Below, piece after piece: positions 9,172 through 24,185 of a stretch of DNA of 64,000 nucleotides. The stretch lies in contig JAIOJF010000015.1 in the NCBI GenBank assembly GCA_019911965.1, positions 1 through 64,000 on the forward strand. Reading direction: 5' to 3'. The stretch comes from Paracoccaceae bacterium (GTDB lineage Bacteria > Pseudomonadota > Alphaproteobacteria > Rhodobacterales > Rhodobacteraceae). The notes under the pieces are model-generated. The model did no database searches. It saw nothing but the letters and a program-made list of their open reading frames with translations, and was not told the origin of the DNA. The position numbers and the translations under genes are program-made. Every line of letters starts with the position of its first letter. Position 1 is the stretch's first letter.

Positions 9172-10397
9172 TTGACCGAGCCTTTCTGGAATGAATCGCG
9201 TTCCACCAGGAATCGCTCTGACAGGGGCAGGCTTGCCGCGCCAAGCGCGCGTGCGTCCGACCCGATGGATCCGGGCAGGATACTCGGTATTTCCACCCCG
9301 GCGGCAGGCATGTCCCGCAGGAAATCCTGAACCCGGCGGACAAGCTCTGTACGTATCGACTCGGGCATCCATCCGTCGATGAGGACATGATCGATGTCCA
9401 GCAGGCAGACTGAGGCGAAAACGGCCTGCGCCATGCCTTCGGCGGCGGCGTTCAGCCATGTGTCCAGCGGGCCGTCTGGCAGGGACCAGGTCTGTGGCGC
9501 GTCCCAAGGCATGGCGCTTGCCTCGCCGCTGGCGATCAGCGCGTTTTCCAGCACGACCAGCGAGGCGACATCGACAAGCTGGCGCATCGACCCATCCGAT
9601 CTGCGCACCATCATCGAACCAAGCGCGGCGGCGTTGCCGGTGCGCCCGATGTAAAGCGTGCTGTCGAGAACCAGCCCGGCACCGACGAAAAAGCCGACGA
9701 AAAGATAAAGAAAGTCACGCGGCTTGTTCTGATCGCCGAACACCAGTTCCGCGCCGCAGGCGGCGGTGGCATCGTTGCAAAGAAACACCGGCAGATCGTG
9801 ATCCGCGGCGATTTCGGCGGCGATGTCACGGGTTTTCCAGCCCGCCATCTCGGCCTCGGCGACCCCCAGCGTTTCGGCCCAGTCCCAGAGCTGGAATGGC
9901 AGGGCTATACCCAGCCCGGCGACCCGCGATTGTTGCGCTGGAGTCAGGCCCCGAAGGGTCTCGGCGATGGCGTCCCTGGCAAATTTGACCGTATTGTCGG
10001 GGGTAGGGAAGCGATGGCTCAGGCGGACGCGGTGGCGCACTTCGCCGAGAAAATCGGTGAGCACCAGATCAAGGCTGCGGCGGCCGACTTTCAGACCGAA
10101 AAAGAACGCACCATCCTTGGCGAGACTCATCGGAACGGAGGGCTGTCCGATGCGGCCGCGCAGCGGTTCGCCGCGCATTAACAAGCCATCGCCTTCGAGC
10201 GCGCGCATGATTACCGATACGGTTTGCGCCGAAAGCCCTGTGCTGCGCGCGATCTCGGCCTTGGCCATCGCGCCGTTTTGCCGGATGAGGGACAGTACGA
10301 GGCGTTCGTTATGGGCGCGCATACCGCTTTGGTTCGATCCCCGGCGGGGGGGATCTGCCTCCGCGATGTCGTTTTCAGATTTCAAGGCCTGTTCCAT
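9168..10397 (-). CDS. ROK-family transcriptional regulator
   Basis: The 409-residue protein has an N-terminal winged helix-turn-helix (about 26-80: ERLVLSLIRQNGAMAKAEIARSTG is followed by SAQTVSVIM) and a sugar-kinase-like ROK domain. Where typical ROK proteins carry a CxCGxxGCxE zinc motif, this one reads GSMMVRRSDGSMRQLVD, so the zinc site is absent, as in many ROK repressors without kinase activity. I chose the start MEQALKSENDI (AGGGA six bases upstream) over an ATG 19 codons earlier. Co-translated with fructokinase and divergent from glgC, it probably controls both directions through the inverted repeat at 10455-10489. Confidence 0.85.
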   Translation of the reverse strand: MEQALKSENDIAEADPPRRGSNQSGMRAHNERLVLSLIRQNGAMAKAEIARSTGLSAQTVSVIMRALEGDGLLMRGEPLRGRIGQPSVPMSLAKDGAFFFGLKVGRRSLDLVLTDFLGEVRHRVRLSHRFPTPDNTVKFARDAIAETLRGLTPAQQSRVAGLGIALPFQLWDWAETLGVAEAEMAGWKTRDIAAEIAADHDLPVFLCNDATAACGAELVFGDQNKPRDFLYLFVGFFVGAGLVLDSTLYIGRTGNAAALGSMMVRRSDGSMRQLVDVASLVVLENALIASGEASAMPWDAPQTWSLPDGPLDTWLNAAAEGMAQAVFASVCLLDIDHVLIDGWMPESIRTELVRRVQDFLRDMPAAGVEIPSILPGSIGSDARALGAASLPLSERFLVERDSFQKGSVK

Positions 10398-10454
10398 CGA
10401 TTCCCTGATACGCTCTGGTGTCCTGTTGCCAGATTGGCCAAATCCAGGGCGCAA

Positions 10455-10489
10455 GTCAATAACTAAATAAGAATGATTTAATTATTGAC
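10455..10489. promoter_or_regulatory. inverted repeat, probable ROK operator between rok and glgC
   Basis: GTCAATAACTAAAT and ATTTAATTATTGAC form 14-base arms matching at 13 of 14 positions, separated by seven bases. The repeat is very AT-rich in a GC-rich genome and lies 58 bases before the ROK start and 95 bases before glgC. ROK repressors bind AT-rich inverted repeats, so this is the best operator candidate in the window. A TTGACA at 10504-10509 could be a -35 element for glgC, but I see no good -10. Confidence 0.6.
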
Positions 10490-10584
10490 CGAGGGGCAGA
10501 AACTTGACATGAAAGAGTCAGACCAACACCGAAACCACGTTCACGATTCGGCGCCCCGATGGCGCCTGCCCGGGAGGACACGAC

Positions 10585-11844
10585 ATGACCGTTTCAACTC
10601 ATCGACTTGCCCGCGAGACGATGGCATTCGTGCTCGCCGGAGGGCGGGGCAGCCGCCTCAGGGAACTCACCGATATCCGCGCGAAACCTGCCGTGTATTT
10701 CGGCGGCAAGACGCGGATCATCGATTTCGCATTGTCCAATGCGGTGAATTCCGGCATCCGGCGCATCGGCGTTGCCACCCAGTACAAGGCGCATAGCCTG
10801 ATCCGTCATTTGCAGCGCGGCTGGAGCTTTTTCCGCGCCGAGCGCAATGAATCGCTTGATATCCTGCCCGCATCGCAGCGCGTGAACGAGCGCAACTGGT
10901 ATCTGGGTACTGCCGATGCCGTCACGCAAAATATTGACATCATTGAAGGATATGCGCCGAAATACATCCTTATCCTGGCTGGCGATCACATCTACAAACA
11001 GGATTACTCGTTGCTCTTGAAGCAACATGTGGAGACCGGGGCGGATGTAACAGTCGGCTGTATCGAAGTGCCGCGCGCGGAGGCCAGCGCATTCGGTGTC
11101 ATGGCCGTGGACGACGACGACCGCATTCTGGAATTCGTGGAAAAGCCGGTAAATCCGCCGCATCTGCCCGGCGACGAGAGCCAGTCCCTGGCCAGCATGG
11201 GCATCTATGTCTTCAAGACGGAATTCCTGATCAAGCTGTTGCGCGAGGACGCGTTGAGAGAAAGCTCCGAGCATGATTTCGGCAAGGATATCATCCCGGC
11301 CCTGGTTGCCGCCGGCAACGCCTTTGCCCATCCCTTCAGCCGCTCCTGCGTGACCAGCTCCCAGGAACAAAAGCCGTATTGGCGCGATGTTGGCACCATT
11401 GATGCCTACTGGCAGGCCAATATCGACCTGACCGATTTTCAGCCGGAACTGGATCTTTACGATCAATCCTGGCCGATCTGGACCTATTCGGAACTGACCC
11501 CGCCGGCCAAGTTCATCCACGACGAGGAGGCCCGCCGCGGCATGGCGGTTTCTTCCATGGTTGCGGGCGGTTGCATCATTTCCGGTGCCCAGTTGAACCG
11601 CTGCCTGATGCATAGCGGCGTGTTTGCGAATTCCTATTCGGAACTGAACGGCGTGGTGGCCTTGCCGGATGTGCGCATCGGACGCGGCGCGCGGCTCAGG
11701 AACGTCGTCATCGACCGCTCGGTCAAGATCCCCGAAGGCCTTGTGGTCGGCGAGAACGCAAAAGACGACGCGGAGCGGTTTCGCCGGACCGAGAATGGGG
11801 TATGTCTGATCACCCAGGCGATGATCGACAAGTTGAACAAATGA
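10585..11844 (+). CDS. glgC: glucose-1-phosphate adenylyltransferase
   Basis: Makes ADP-glucose from glucose-1-P and ATP, the first committed step of glycogen synthesis. The 419-residue protein has the nucleotidyltransferase motif [16 protein letters not shown] (about 14-29), then [26 protein letters not shown], and C-terminal left-handed helix repeats. The start has GGAGG nine bases upstream. First gene of the glycogen operon; its stop overlaps glgA as ATGA. Confidence 0.97.
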   Translation: MTVSTHRLARETMAFVLAGGRGSRLRELTDIRAKPAVYFGGKTRIIDFALSNAVNSGIRRIGVATQYKAHSLIRHLQRGWSFFRAERNESLDILPASQRVNERNWYLGTADAVTQNIDIIEGYAPKYILILAGDHIYKQDYSLLLKQHVETGADVTVGCIEVPRAEASAFGVMAVDDDDRILEFVEKPVNPPHLPGDESQSLASMGIYVFKTEFLIKLLREDALRESSEHDFGKDIIPALVAAGNAFAHPFSRSCVTSSQEQKPYWRDVGTIDAYWQANIDLTDFQPELDLYDQSWPIWTYSELTPPAKFIHDEEARRGMAVSSMVAGGCIISGAQLNRCLMHSGVFANSYSELNGVVALPDVRIGRGARLRNVVIDRSVKIPEGLVVGENAKDDAERFRRTENGVCLITQAMIDKLNK

Positions 11845-13283
11845 CCCTCAAGCAGCTCTCCGTGGCCTCCGAATGCGCCCCTTTCGTCAAGACCGGCGGA
11901 CTGGCCGATGTTGTTGGCGCGCTCGGGCCGGTTCTGGCCACACATGGCATCGAAAGCCGCGTTCTGCTGCCGCTTTACCGCCAGATCGCGCATCTGGCGA
12001 AGGGCGGCAGGGTGATTCTGGACGCCGGGTCGCTGTTTGGCGGACCGGTGCGGGTTCTTTCCAAGCGGGCCGGCGGCATTGATCTTCTGCTGATCGACGC
12101 GCCGCATCTTTATGATCGCCCGGGCCAGATCTATCTGAACGAAGGCGGCGTGGACTGGGTGGACAACCACCTGCGGTTCGGTCTGCTGGGCTGGCTGGGT
12201 GCCGAGATCGCGCGTAGTGGCATCGCGGGCTGGCAGCCGGATGTGATCCATGCGCATGACTGGCAGGCCGGACTGACCCCGGTATATGCCCGCCAGCGCG
12301 GCGGTGCCGTGCCTTGCGTCCTGACCATCCACAACATCGCCTTTCAGGGCAATTTCCCGGCGACGACGATGGGCGCGCTGGACCTTGATCCGAAGGGTTT
12401 TACCCAGGACGGCTACGAATATTTCGGCCAGATCGGCTTTCTCAAGGGCGGGTTGATGCAGGCCGACCGGATCACCACGGTCAGCCCGACTTATGCACGG
12501 GAACTGATGACGCCGGAATTCGGCATGGGGCTGGAGGGCGTTCTGGCGGCACGTAAATCCGACCTGACCGGGATCCTCAACGGCATCGATACGAAGGTAT
12601 GGGATCCGGCCACCGACCCGGCCCTGGCACAAAGCTACACCAGCCGCACGCTCGCCAAAAAGACGGTTAACAAGCAAGCCGTGCTGGATCGGTTCGGCCT
12701 TGGCCGGGACACGCGCGCGCCCCTGTTTTCCGTCATCAGCCGCCTGTCCGAACAAAAGGGCCTCGACCTGGCGCTGGAGGCCCTGCCAGCGGTGCTGGAC
12801 AAAGGTGCCCGGTTCGTGCTGCTGGGTTCCGGTGCGGCGGAGTTGGAGCATGGCTTCAACGAGCTTGCGGCGCGTTTTCCCGGCCTAGTCGGAGTCGAGA
12901 TCGGCTTTGACGAAGACCTTGCCCATCTTATCCAGGCGGGTGCGGATGCCACGCTGGTGCCGTCCCGGTTCGAGCCTTGCGGCCTGACCCAGCTTTGCGC
13001 GATGCGCTATGGCACGTTGCCGATCGTGTCGGTGACCGGAGGTCTTGCCGATACGGTCATCGACGCCAATGAGGCCGCGCTGGCGGCGGGCTGTGCCACC
13101 GGTTTTCAGTTCGCACCCACCAGCGCCGCCAAGCTTGGTGACGCGCTGGACCGGGCCATGTCGCTTTTCGCGGACGTCAAGGCCTGGCAGAAAGTCCAGC
13201 GCAATGCGATGAAACACCCCGTGGGCTGGGGCCGCTCGGCACAGCGACTGGCCGATATCTACCGCGATCTGGCGGAGCGCTAG
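11841..13283 (+). CDS. glgA: glycogen synthase (ADP-glucose type)
   Basis: Transfers glucose from ADP-glucose to the growing alpha-1,4 chain. The 480-residue GT5 protein has the N-terminal ADP-glucose motif [22 protein letters not shown] in the middle and [11 protein letters not shown] in the C-terminal Rossmann domain. The start [15 protein letters not shown] overlaps the glgC stop. A 13-codon upstream extension lies inside glgC and is not supported. Confidence 0.97.
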   Translation: MTLKQLSVASECAPFVKTGGLADVVGALGPVLATHGIESRVLLPLYRQIAHLAKGGRVILDAGSLFGGPVRVLSKRAGGIDLLLIDAPHLYDRPGQIYLNEGGVDWVDNHLRFGLLGWLGAEIARSGIAGWQPDVIHAHDWQAGLTPVYARQRGGAVPCVLTIHNIAFQGNFPATTMGALDLDPKGFTQDGYEYFGQIGFLKGGLMQADRITTVSPTYARELMTPEFGMGLEGVLAARKSDLTGILNGIDTKVWDPATDPALAQSYTSRTLAKKTVNKQAVLDRFGLGRDTRAPLFSVISRLSEQKGLDLALEALPAVLDKGARFVLLGSGAAELEHGFNELAARFPGLVGVEIGFDEDLAHLIQAGADATLVPSRFEPCGLTQLCAMRYGTLPIVSVTGGLADTVIDANEAALAAGCATGFQFAPTSAAKLGDALDRAMSLFADVKAWQKVQRNAMKHPVGWGRSAQRLADIYRDLAER

Positions 13284-13289
13284 GAGCAG

Positions 13290-15385
13290 ATGTACGAAGC
13301 CACGCCCATCCTCAGCATACAGGCGGGAGATCACACCCGTCTGGGCGCGGTCTTTGACGGCCAGGGTGTCAATTTCGCGGTGTTCTCGCAGAATGCGACG
13401 AAGATCGAACTGTGCCTGTTCAGCCCGGACGGGCAACGCGAATCCGCCCGCTTCGCCTTGCCGGATCGCACCGGCGCTGTCTGGCACGGCTATGTGCCCG
13501 GCCTTCGGCCTGGCGCGCTTTACGGCTTTCGCGCGCATGGCCCATATGAGCCGGATCGTGGCCATCGCTTCAACCCGATGAAGCTGCTGGCCGATCCTTA
13601 CGCGCGCGCCTTTCATGGGCGTTGGATCGCCGCGCGGGAAACGCTGGGCCATGACGCGGCAGCCCCCGAACCGGACGCGGGGCCAAACCGGATCGACAGC
13701 GCACCGTTTGTTCCCAAATCCATCGTGCCCGCGCCTGAAACACCCTGGAACGGCGCGCCCGCACCGCGCCGCTCGTGGTCTGAAACCGTAATCTACGAGG
13801 CCCATGTCAAGGGGCTGACCCAGCGCCACCCGGACGTGCCTGCACCCCTGCGCGGCACTTATGAAGCGCTGGGCAGCGACGCCATCATTGCGCATCTGAC
13901 CGACCTTGGCGTGACAGCGCTGGAACTGCTGCCGGTGCAGGCCTTCCTTGACGACGGGTTCCTTGTCGAACGCGGGCTGACCAATTACTGGGGCTACAAT
14001 ACGCTGGGGTTCTTCGCGCTGGAGCCGCGCTATTTCGGCCCGAACGGTGCCGACGGTTTCCGCCAAGCGGTTGACCGGCTGCACCGCGCCGGGATCGAGG
14101 TCATACTCGATGTGGTCTACAACCACACCGCCGAGGGCGATCATCGCGGCCCGACCCTGTCGTTTCGCGGGCTGGACAATGCGGCCTATTACAACCTGCA
14201 AGCCAGCCACGCGCGCCACTACGTCAACGACACCGGCTGTGGCAACACCGTAGCGGCCAGTCATCCGTTCGTGCTGCGCATGGTGCTGGATTCGCTGCGT
14301 TACTGGGTCACGGTCATGGGGATCGACGGGTTCCGCTTCGATCTGGCAACGACATTGGGGCGCGAACCGCACGGTTTCGATCCGCGTGGCGGGTTCTTTG
14401 ATGCCATCCGCCAGGACCCGGTTCTCAGCCGCTGCAAGCTGATGGCCGAGCCATGGGATATCGGCCCCGGCGGCTACCAGCTTGGCGGATTTCCTTCCGA
14501 CTGGGGCGAATGGAACGACAGGTTCCGCGACAGCGCGCGCCGGTTCTGGCGCGGCGATGCCCATGCGGCGCAGGAACTGGCGGGCAATTTCCTTGGCACC
14601 GCGTCAGTGTTTGACCGCGCCGGGCGCAAGCCGTTCAGCTCGGTCAATTTCGTTGCCGCCCATGACGGCTTCACCCTGGCGGATGTGACGCGCTACCGCG
14701 ACAAGCACAACGAGGCCAATGGTGAAAGCAATGCCGATGGCCACGGCCACAACCTGTCGGACAATTGCGGCGTCGAGGGCGATACCACTGACGGCGTGAT
14801 CCTGGCCCGCCGCGCCCGGCGGGCGCGCAACCTCCTGGCCACCCTGTTCCTGTCGCAAGGCACGCCGATGCTTCTGGCCGGCGATGAGATGGGCCACAGC
14901 CAGCGCGGCAACAACAACACATATTGTCAGGACAACGAGACCACCTGGATCAACTGGACCGAATGCGATAGCGGTTTGCAGGATTTCGCGCGCCGTCTGA
15001 TCGCGCTGCGCCGGGACAACCCGGTGCTGCGCCAGGGCCGGTATCTGCATGGCCGGCCGCGGCGCGACGGGCTGTCGGATGTCGCCTGGTCCGGCCTTGA
15101 CGGAGCAGCGCTGAACTGGCGCGATTCCTCGCTCGACGGGTTCTGCCTGCATATTCGCGGAGCCGCTGAAACGCCCCTGCCGGTGCCGGGTTCCGTTCTG
15201 ATCGCGGTCAACGGCGGGCAGAGCGACGAGCGCGTGATCCTGCCCGATGCCGGCCCCGGTTTTGCCTGGGAACGCGCCCTGGATACCGCCGCGCCAGACG
15301 CGCCACCCGCGCGCGTTGCCTGGGCCAATCTGCAACAGGTCTCGGCCAATTCGGTGGTGGTGTTCGTCGCCGCGCGGCGGGCGCA

Positions 15386-15389
<4 letters not shown>
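13290..15389 (+). CDS. glgX: glycogen debranching enzyme (isoamylase type)
   Basis: Hydrolyses alpha-1,6 branches in phosphorylase-limited glycogen. The 699-residue protein has an N-terminal CBM48 domain (about 15-110) and a GH13 barrel. Visible catalytic motifs are DGFRFDLATTLGRE (nucleophile Asp), MAEPWDIGPGGYQ (acid/base Glu) and FVAAHDGFTLADV (third Asp). AGGAG precedes the ATG at short spacing, six bases after glgA. The stop overlaps malQ as ATGA. Confidence 0.95.
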
Positions 15390-18967
<3,578 letters not shown>

Positions 18968-18968
<1 letters not shown>

Positions 18969-21418
18969 TGCGACCCCCGGACCAACCAACACCTGACGTG
19001 GACGGAACAACCATGAAAGACTTGAAATTGACCGGCGCTCTGGCCGGTGCGATCGACTTCCACCTGGCCCATAGCGTCGGCAAGACCGCCGATACCGCCT
19101 CGATGACCGACTGGCGTCTGGCGCTGTCGCGCGCCGTACGCGACCGGCTGATCGCGCCCTGGTTTGACGCTACCCACCGCACCTATGCCATGGACCGCAA
19201 GCGCGTCTACTACCTGTCGATGGAGTTTCTGCTGGGCCGCATTCTGGAGGATGCGGTGAACAATCTCGGCCTTGAGGACGAGGCGAAAGAGGCGCTGGCC
19301 CAATACGGCGTGAATTACTGCGATGTCGTCAATGACGAACCGGATGCAGCGCTGGGCAATGGCGGATTGGGGCGGCTGGCGGCCTGTTTTCTGGACAGCC
19401 TGTCGTGCCTCGGCATCCCGGCCTACGGCTATGGCATCCGCTACGCCCACGGCCTGTTTCGCCAGTCCTTCGAGGATGGCCGCCAGATGGAGATGGCCGA
19501 GGACTGGCTGCGCCATCAGCACAACTGGGAATTTGAGCGCTCGGAATGCCTCTATGACATCGGCTTTGGCGGCGAGGTGGCCGAGACAGGCCGGCGCGCG
19601 GTCTGGTCCCCGTCCGACATCGTCATGGCGCAGGCCTATGACACGCCGGTGCCGGGCTGGCGCGCGCGCTGGACCAATACCCTGCGCCTGTGGTCTGCAA
19701 AGCCCAAGAAAATCTTTGACCTTGATCCGTTCAATCGCGGCGACTTCATGCAGGCTGCCGCACCCGAGGTGCTGGCCGAAACCATCTCCCGCGTGCTCTA
19801 TCCCGATGACAGCACCGGGATCGGCAAGGAATTGCGTCTCAAGCAGGAGTTTTTCTTCACCTCTGCCTCGTTGCAGGACCTGATGCGCCGGTTTCTGGCC
19901 CACAATGGCGATCTGCGCGCGCTACCTTCAAAGGTTGCGATCCAGATGAACGACACGCATCCCGCAATTGCCGGCCCCGAACTGATCCGGCAATTGATGG
20001 ATGTGCACGGGCTGGACTTCGCAGCCGCGTTCGAGATCGCCCAAGGCACATTGCACTACACCAACCACACATTACTCCCCGAGGCGCTGGAGGCATGGGA
20101 CGTGTCGCTGATGTCGACCATTCTGCCGCGACACATGCAGTTGATCGAACGAATTGACGACCGTCTGGCGCGCGATGTGAAAGCATCCCGGAAACGCGCC
20201 ACGCCTCGTATCGTTGCGGATGGCAGCGTCAATATGGGCACATTGGCCTTCACCTGCGCCCGCAAGGTCAACGGTGTGTCGGCCCTGCACACGGATCTGA
20301 TGAAACAGACCGTGTTCAGTGATCTGCATGGCGTCTACCCGGACCGGATATTGAACCAGACCAACGGCGTCACCCCGCGTCGCTGGGTCCACGGCTGCAA
20401 CCCTGGCCTGCGCAACCTTCTGAACAGCGAAATCGGCACCGGCTGGGTCAATGACCTGGAACAGCTGGAACGGCTTGTTCCGCTGGCAGAGGACAAGGAT
20501 TTCAGGGGGCGGTTCATGGCCGTGAAGCAGGCCAACAAACAGCGCCTTGCGGAATGGGTTGCCGAAAACACCGGGCTTAAAATCTCGCCCGATGCAATGT
20601 TTGACATCCAGATCAAGCGCATCCACGAATACAAGCGCCAACTGATGAACGCGCTGGAAACGGCAGCCCTTGCAAACGCAATCCGCCGTAACCCCGATGC
20701 CAACTGGACCCCTCGGGTCAAGTTATTTGGCGGCAAGGCTGCCCCTGCCTATCTTGACGCCAAGAACATCATCTGGCTGATCAATGACATCGCCCGGAAG
20801 GTGAATAACGATCCCGTCATCGGCGACCGGCTCAAGGTTGTCTATCCGCCCAATTACAATGTCTCGATGGCCGAAATCCTGATCCCGGCCGCAGATCTGT
20901 CCGAGCAGATTTCAACAGCGGGCAAAGAAGCCTCCGGCACCGGCAACATGAAATTCGCGCTGAACGGGGCGGCCACAATCGGAACCCTCGACGGGGCGAA
21001 TGTCGAAATTCGCGACCATGTGGGGGACGAGAACATCTTCATCTTCGGCATGACCGCGGCTGAGGTTCAGGCCGCGCATGACGGCTATGTTACGCAAGAC
21101 TATATCGACCAAAGCGCGGTTCTAGGCGAAGTTATCGACCAGATCAGGTCCGGCTTCTATTCGGAAGGCGATCCGACGCGTCATTGGCCCGTGCTCGAAA
21201 AACTGTTGCGCGATGACTATTTCATGGTGGCCGCCGATTTCGACGCCTATTGGGATGCGCAGCGCCGGGTCGATGCAAGCTTTGCACACAAAGATGCCTG
21301 GGCGCGCATGGCGGTGCTTAACACCGCACATTCCGGCTGGTTTTCCTCTGATAGAACCATTCAAGGCTATGCCGACGACATCTGGGGTGTCTCTTCGCTG
21401 TTGGGAGAAGACAAATGA
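18968..21418 (+). CDS. glgP: glycogen/maltodextrin phosphorylase
   Basis: Releases glucose-1-P from chain ends. The 816-residue GT35 protein shows RVYYLSMEFLLGR near the N-terminus and the PLP-lysine motif EASGTGNMKFALNGA at about residue 660. The start is ambiguous: an ATG at 18968 overlaps the pgm stop as TGATG, and MKDLKLTGAL at 19013 would give a protein shorter by 15 residues. Neither has a strong ribosome site. Confidence 0.95.
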
Positions 21419-23628
21419 CCAAAGCGAGCAATTATACCCCGGCCTTTGATGCGAACACCGCCGAAGCCTTGTTGAACGGCACCATGCCCGACCCTTTTTC
21501 CGTCCTTGGCGCGCATCGAAACGGACGCCGTTGGAGCGTTACGGCGCTCATTCCCGGCGCACAAGGTGTCGATGTGCTGGACGGCAGGACCGGCAAGGTC
21601 GAAACCTCGCTGGAGCGCCTGGACGGGCGCGGCCTGTTTTCCGGTTACGTGCGCAAAGGCGTTGCTACCGGGGCCTATCGTCTGCGTGCCAAAAACGGTG
21701 AAACCCAATGGGAGGTGAACGATGCCTACCGGTTTGGCCCCGTTCTGGGCGAGCTTGACGAATACCTGATAGCCGAGGGCGCTCATCTGAAACTGTGGGA
21801 GCGTATGGGCGCACATCCTTTGACACATGAAGGCGCACAGGGCGTTCATTTCGCTGTCTGGGCACCTGCGGCGAGCCGCGTTTCTGTGGTCGGAGAGTTC
21901 AACCAATGGGACGGGCGCCGCAATGTGATGCGGGCGCGCGGCACAACCGGCATCTGGGAAATCTTCATCCCCGATCTTGGTGAAGGGATTGTCTACAAGT
22001 ACGAAATCCGCGACCAGGCAGGAAACCTTTTGCCGCTAAAAGCAGATCCTATGGGTTTTGGCGCAGAACATCCCCCGGCAACGGCATCCGTCGTGCGCGA
22101 TCTGGGCGGTTTTGACTGGACGGATACGGACTGGATGACCACCCGCGCCTCCCGCAACCGCCATGACAAACCGGTCTCGATCTACGAGGTGCATCTTGGC
22201 TCCTGGCGGCGCAAGGTCGAAGACGGGAACCGCCCGCTCAGTTACCTGGAATTTGCCTCGGAACTGGTCGATTATGTCCGTGACATGGGCTTCACGCATG
22301 TTGAACTGATGCCGATCTCGGAATTTCCGTTCGACGGCTCCTGGGGCTATCAGCCGATCGGCCTTTTCGCGCCCACGATCCGATATGGCACACCGAACGA
22401 ATTTCGCGCCTTCGTGAATGCAGCCCATGTCGCAGGTCTTGGCGTTTTGCTGGACTGGGTGCCCGGGCATTTCCCGACCGACGCGCATGGTCTTGGCAGT
22501 TTCGACGGCACCGCACTTTACGAACATGCCGACCCGCGCGAAGGGTTCCACCAGGACTGGAACACGCTGATCTACAATTATGGCCGCCGCGAAGTGCAGA
22601 ACTTCCTTTGCGCCAACGCGCTTTACTGGATCAAGGAGTTTCACATCGACGGCCTGCGCGTCGATGCGGTCGCCTCAATGCTATATCGCGACTATTCCCG
22701 AAAGGACGGCGAATGGATCCCCAACGAACATGGCGGTCGCGAAAACCTGGAAGCCATTGCCTTCCTGCAGCGCACCAACGCGATGGTCTATGACGCCGAT
22801 GCCGGTATCCTGATGGCCGCCGAAGAAAGCACGTCATTCCCGGGCGTCAGCAAACCCGTTGACCAGGGCGGGCTTGGCTTCGGGTTTAAATGGAACATGG
22901 GCTGGATGAACGACACGCTGGATTACATGTCCCGCGATCCGATCCACCGGTCACATCACCATCATCAGATGACATTTGGCCTGACCTACGCGTTTTCCGA
23001 GAATTTCATCCTGCCGATCAGCCATGATGAGGTCGTGCATGGCAAAGGGTCGATGCTGACGAAAATGCCGGGCCAGGGCTTTGATCAGTTCGCCGGGCTT
23101 CGGTCCTACTACGGCTTCATGTGGGGCCATCCCGGCAAGAAGCTGTTGTTCATGGGGCAGGAATTTGCCCAAGGCTCTGAATGGAGCCACGAGCGCTCGC
23201 TCGACTGGCATCTGCTGGACCACGAGTGGCATCGCGGCATGCAGAACTGGGTTCGGGCGCTGAACGGGTTTTACGCCGGAACGCCGTCGCTTTATGCCTA
23301 CGATTGCGATCCGTCCGGGTTTTACTGGCTGGAGGTCGATCAATCCGACCTGTCGGTCTACGCCTGGGTGCGTCAAGGAAAGGACGGCGCGGACCCGATT
23401 GTCGTCGTCTGCAACATGACGCCGTCACCGCGCGATGGCTATCGCCTGGGGGTTCCCAATGCGGGGCGCTGGGACGTGGCGCTGAACAGCAACGCCGAAA
23501 CGTTTGGCGGCTCGGGGCATGGGCCGAAATCCTGTATCAGCGAGGCGGTCGCCTGGAGCGGGCAGGCGCAGTCGATCTCGTTCGATCTTCCCGGCAACAC
23601 GGTGCTTTTCATTCGCCTGAATGGCTAG
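21415..23628 (+). CDS. glgB: 1,4-alpha-glucan branching enzyme
   Basis: Introduces alpha-1,6 branches. The 737-residue length fits long-form GlgB: an extra N-terminal domain (about 1-110), CBM48 (about 120-210, VHFAVWAPAASRVSVVGEFN), a GH13 barrel and a C-terminal beta domain. Catalytic motifs are DGLRVDAVASMLYRDY, MAAEESTSFPG and ISHDEVVHGKGS. It overlaps the glgP stop as ATGA and ends the operon, with a hairpin directly after the stop. Confidence 0.96.
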   Translation: MTKASNYTPAFDANTAEALLNGTMPDPFSVLGAHRNGRRWSVTALIPGAQGVDVLDGRTGKVETSLERLDGRGLFSGYVRKGVATGAYRLRAKNGETQWEVNDAYRFGPVLGELDEYLIAEGAHLKLWERMGAHPLTHEGAQGVHFAVWAPAASRVSVVGEFNQWDGRRNVMRARGTTGIWEIFIPDLGEGIVYKYEIRDQAGNLLPLKADPMGFGAEHPPATASVVRDLGGFDWTDTDWMTTRASRNRHDKPVSIYEVHLGSWRRKVEDGNRPLSYLEFASELVDYVRDMGFTHVELMPISEFPFDGSWGYQPIGLFAPTIRYGTPNEFRAFVNAAHVAGLGVLLDWVPGHFPTDAHGLGSFDGTALYEHADPREGFHQDWNTLIYNYGRREVQNFLCANALYWIKEFHIDGLRVDAVASMLYRDYSRKDGEWIPNEHGGRENLEAIAFLQRTNAMVYDADAGILMAAEESTSFPGVSKPVDQGGLGFGFKWNMGWMNDTLDYMSRDPIHRSHHHHQMTFGLTYAFSENFILPISHDEVVHGKGSMLTKMPGQGFDQFAGLRSYYGFMWGHPGKKLLFMGQEFAQGSEWSHERSLDWHLLDHEWHRGMQNWVRALNGFYAGTPSLYAYDCDPSGFYWLEVDQSDLSVYAWVRQGKDGADPIVVVCNMTPSPRDGYRLGVPNAGRWDVALNSNAETFGGSGHGPKSCISEAVAWSGQAQSISFDLPGNTVLFIRLNG

Positions 23629-23647
23629 CCTGAGCGTTTCGTTCAGG
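23629..23647 (+). terminator. hairpin after the glycogen operon
   Basis: CCTGAGCG-TTT-CGTTCAGG starts on the base after the glgB stop. It is an eight-base stem with one G-U pair and a three-base loop. There is no T-run behind it, so intrinsic termination would be weak; it may instead protect the mRNA end. It lies between convergent glgB and the thioesterase gene. Confidence 0.4.
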
Positions 23648-23726
23648 ACCGGCAATTCAGGTGTTTCGCAAAGCGATTTGGCGACAGGCTTTCCCCCGCG
23701 GATTACTGCACCTTCATAACCACCGC

Positions 23727-24143
23727 CTAGCCGGCGCGAAACCTCGCCACCAGCACCTCCGGGATCGGCGCGGACTTTATCAGCCCGGTCTCGGGGTTAT
23801 GGACCGACCAGACGCGGATTTCGCTGCCTTCGACGCAGACCTTGCCGTCGCGTGTCAGCACATGGCGCACGTCGAAGCTGGAATTGCGCACCTCGGTGAC
23901 GGTCGAGGTGATGGCGATGTCGTCGCCCCAGCTGCATGGAATGCGAAAGCTGGCGCGGGTATCGACCAGCGCCGCCCCGGTGGCCCCGAAGGTCTTCAGC
24001 AAAAGATGCTTGGGCCAGCCGGCGGCCTCGTACAGCATGGTCGTGCCATGATCGAACCATCGAAAGAAGTTTGAATTGAACACGATACCCGCAGGGTCGC
24101 AATCGCCCCATTCGACGCGGCGCAACAGGACGTTGGAAAGCAT
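23727..24143 (-). CDS. hot-dog thioesterase, 4-hydroxybenzoyl-CoA thioesterase family
   Basis: The 138-residue protein has the family motif VEWGDCDPAGIVFNSNFFRWFD at about 10-31 (written here in two parts: VEWGDCDPAGI and VFNSNFFRWFD), with the Asp that acts as catalytic base in 4-hydroxybenzoyl-CoA thioesterases. It should hydrolyse an aryl- or acyl-CoA thioester in the cytoplasm. Its neighbour on the same strand is a LigM-type demethylase and an acyl-CoA ligase is nearby, so an aromatic CoA ester is the likely substrate. Exact substrate unknown; short-chain acyl-CoA esterases share this fold. Confidence 0.8.
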   Translation of the reverse strand: MLSNVLLRRVEWGDCDPAGIVFNSNFFRWFDHGTTMLYEAAGWPKHLLLKTFGATGAALVDTRASFRIPCSWGDDIAITSTVTEVRNSSFDVRHVLTRDGKVCVEGSEIRVWSVHNPETGLIKSAPIPEVLVARFRAG

Positions 24144-24185
24144 TCAGACCCCTTTTTACGTTGATAACAGCACAAGTGTTAATGT

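Noticed and set aside
10504-10509. TTGACA as a glgC promoter -35 box
   Set aside because: No acceptable -10 hexamer follows at 16-18 bases, so I did not list a promoter.
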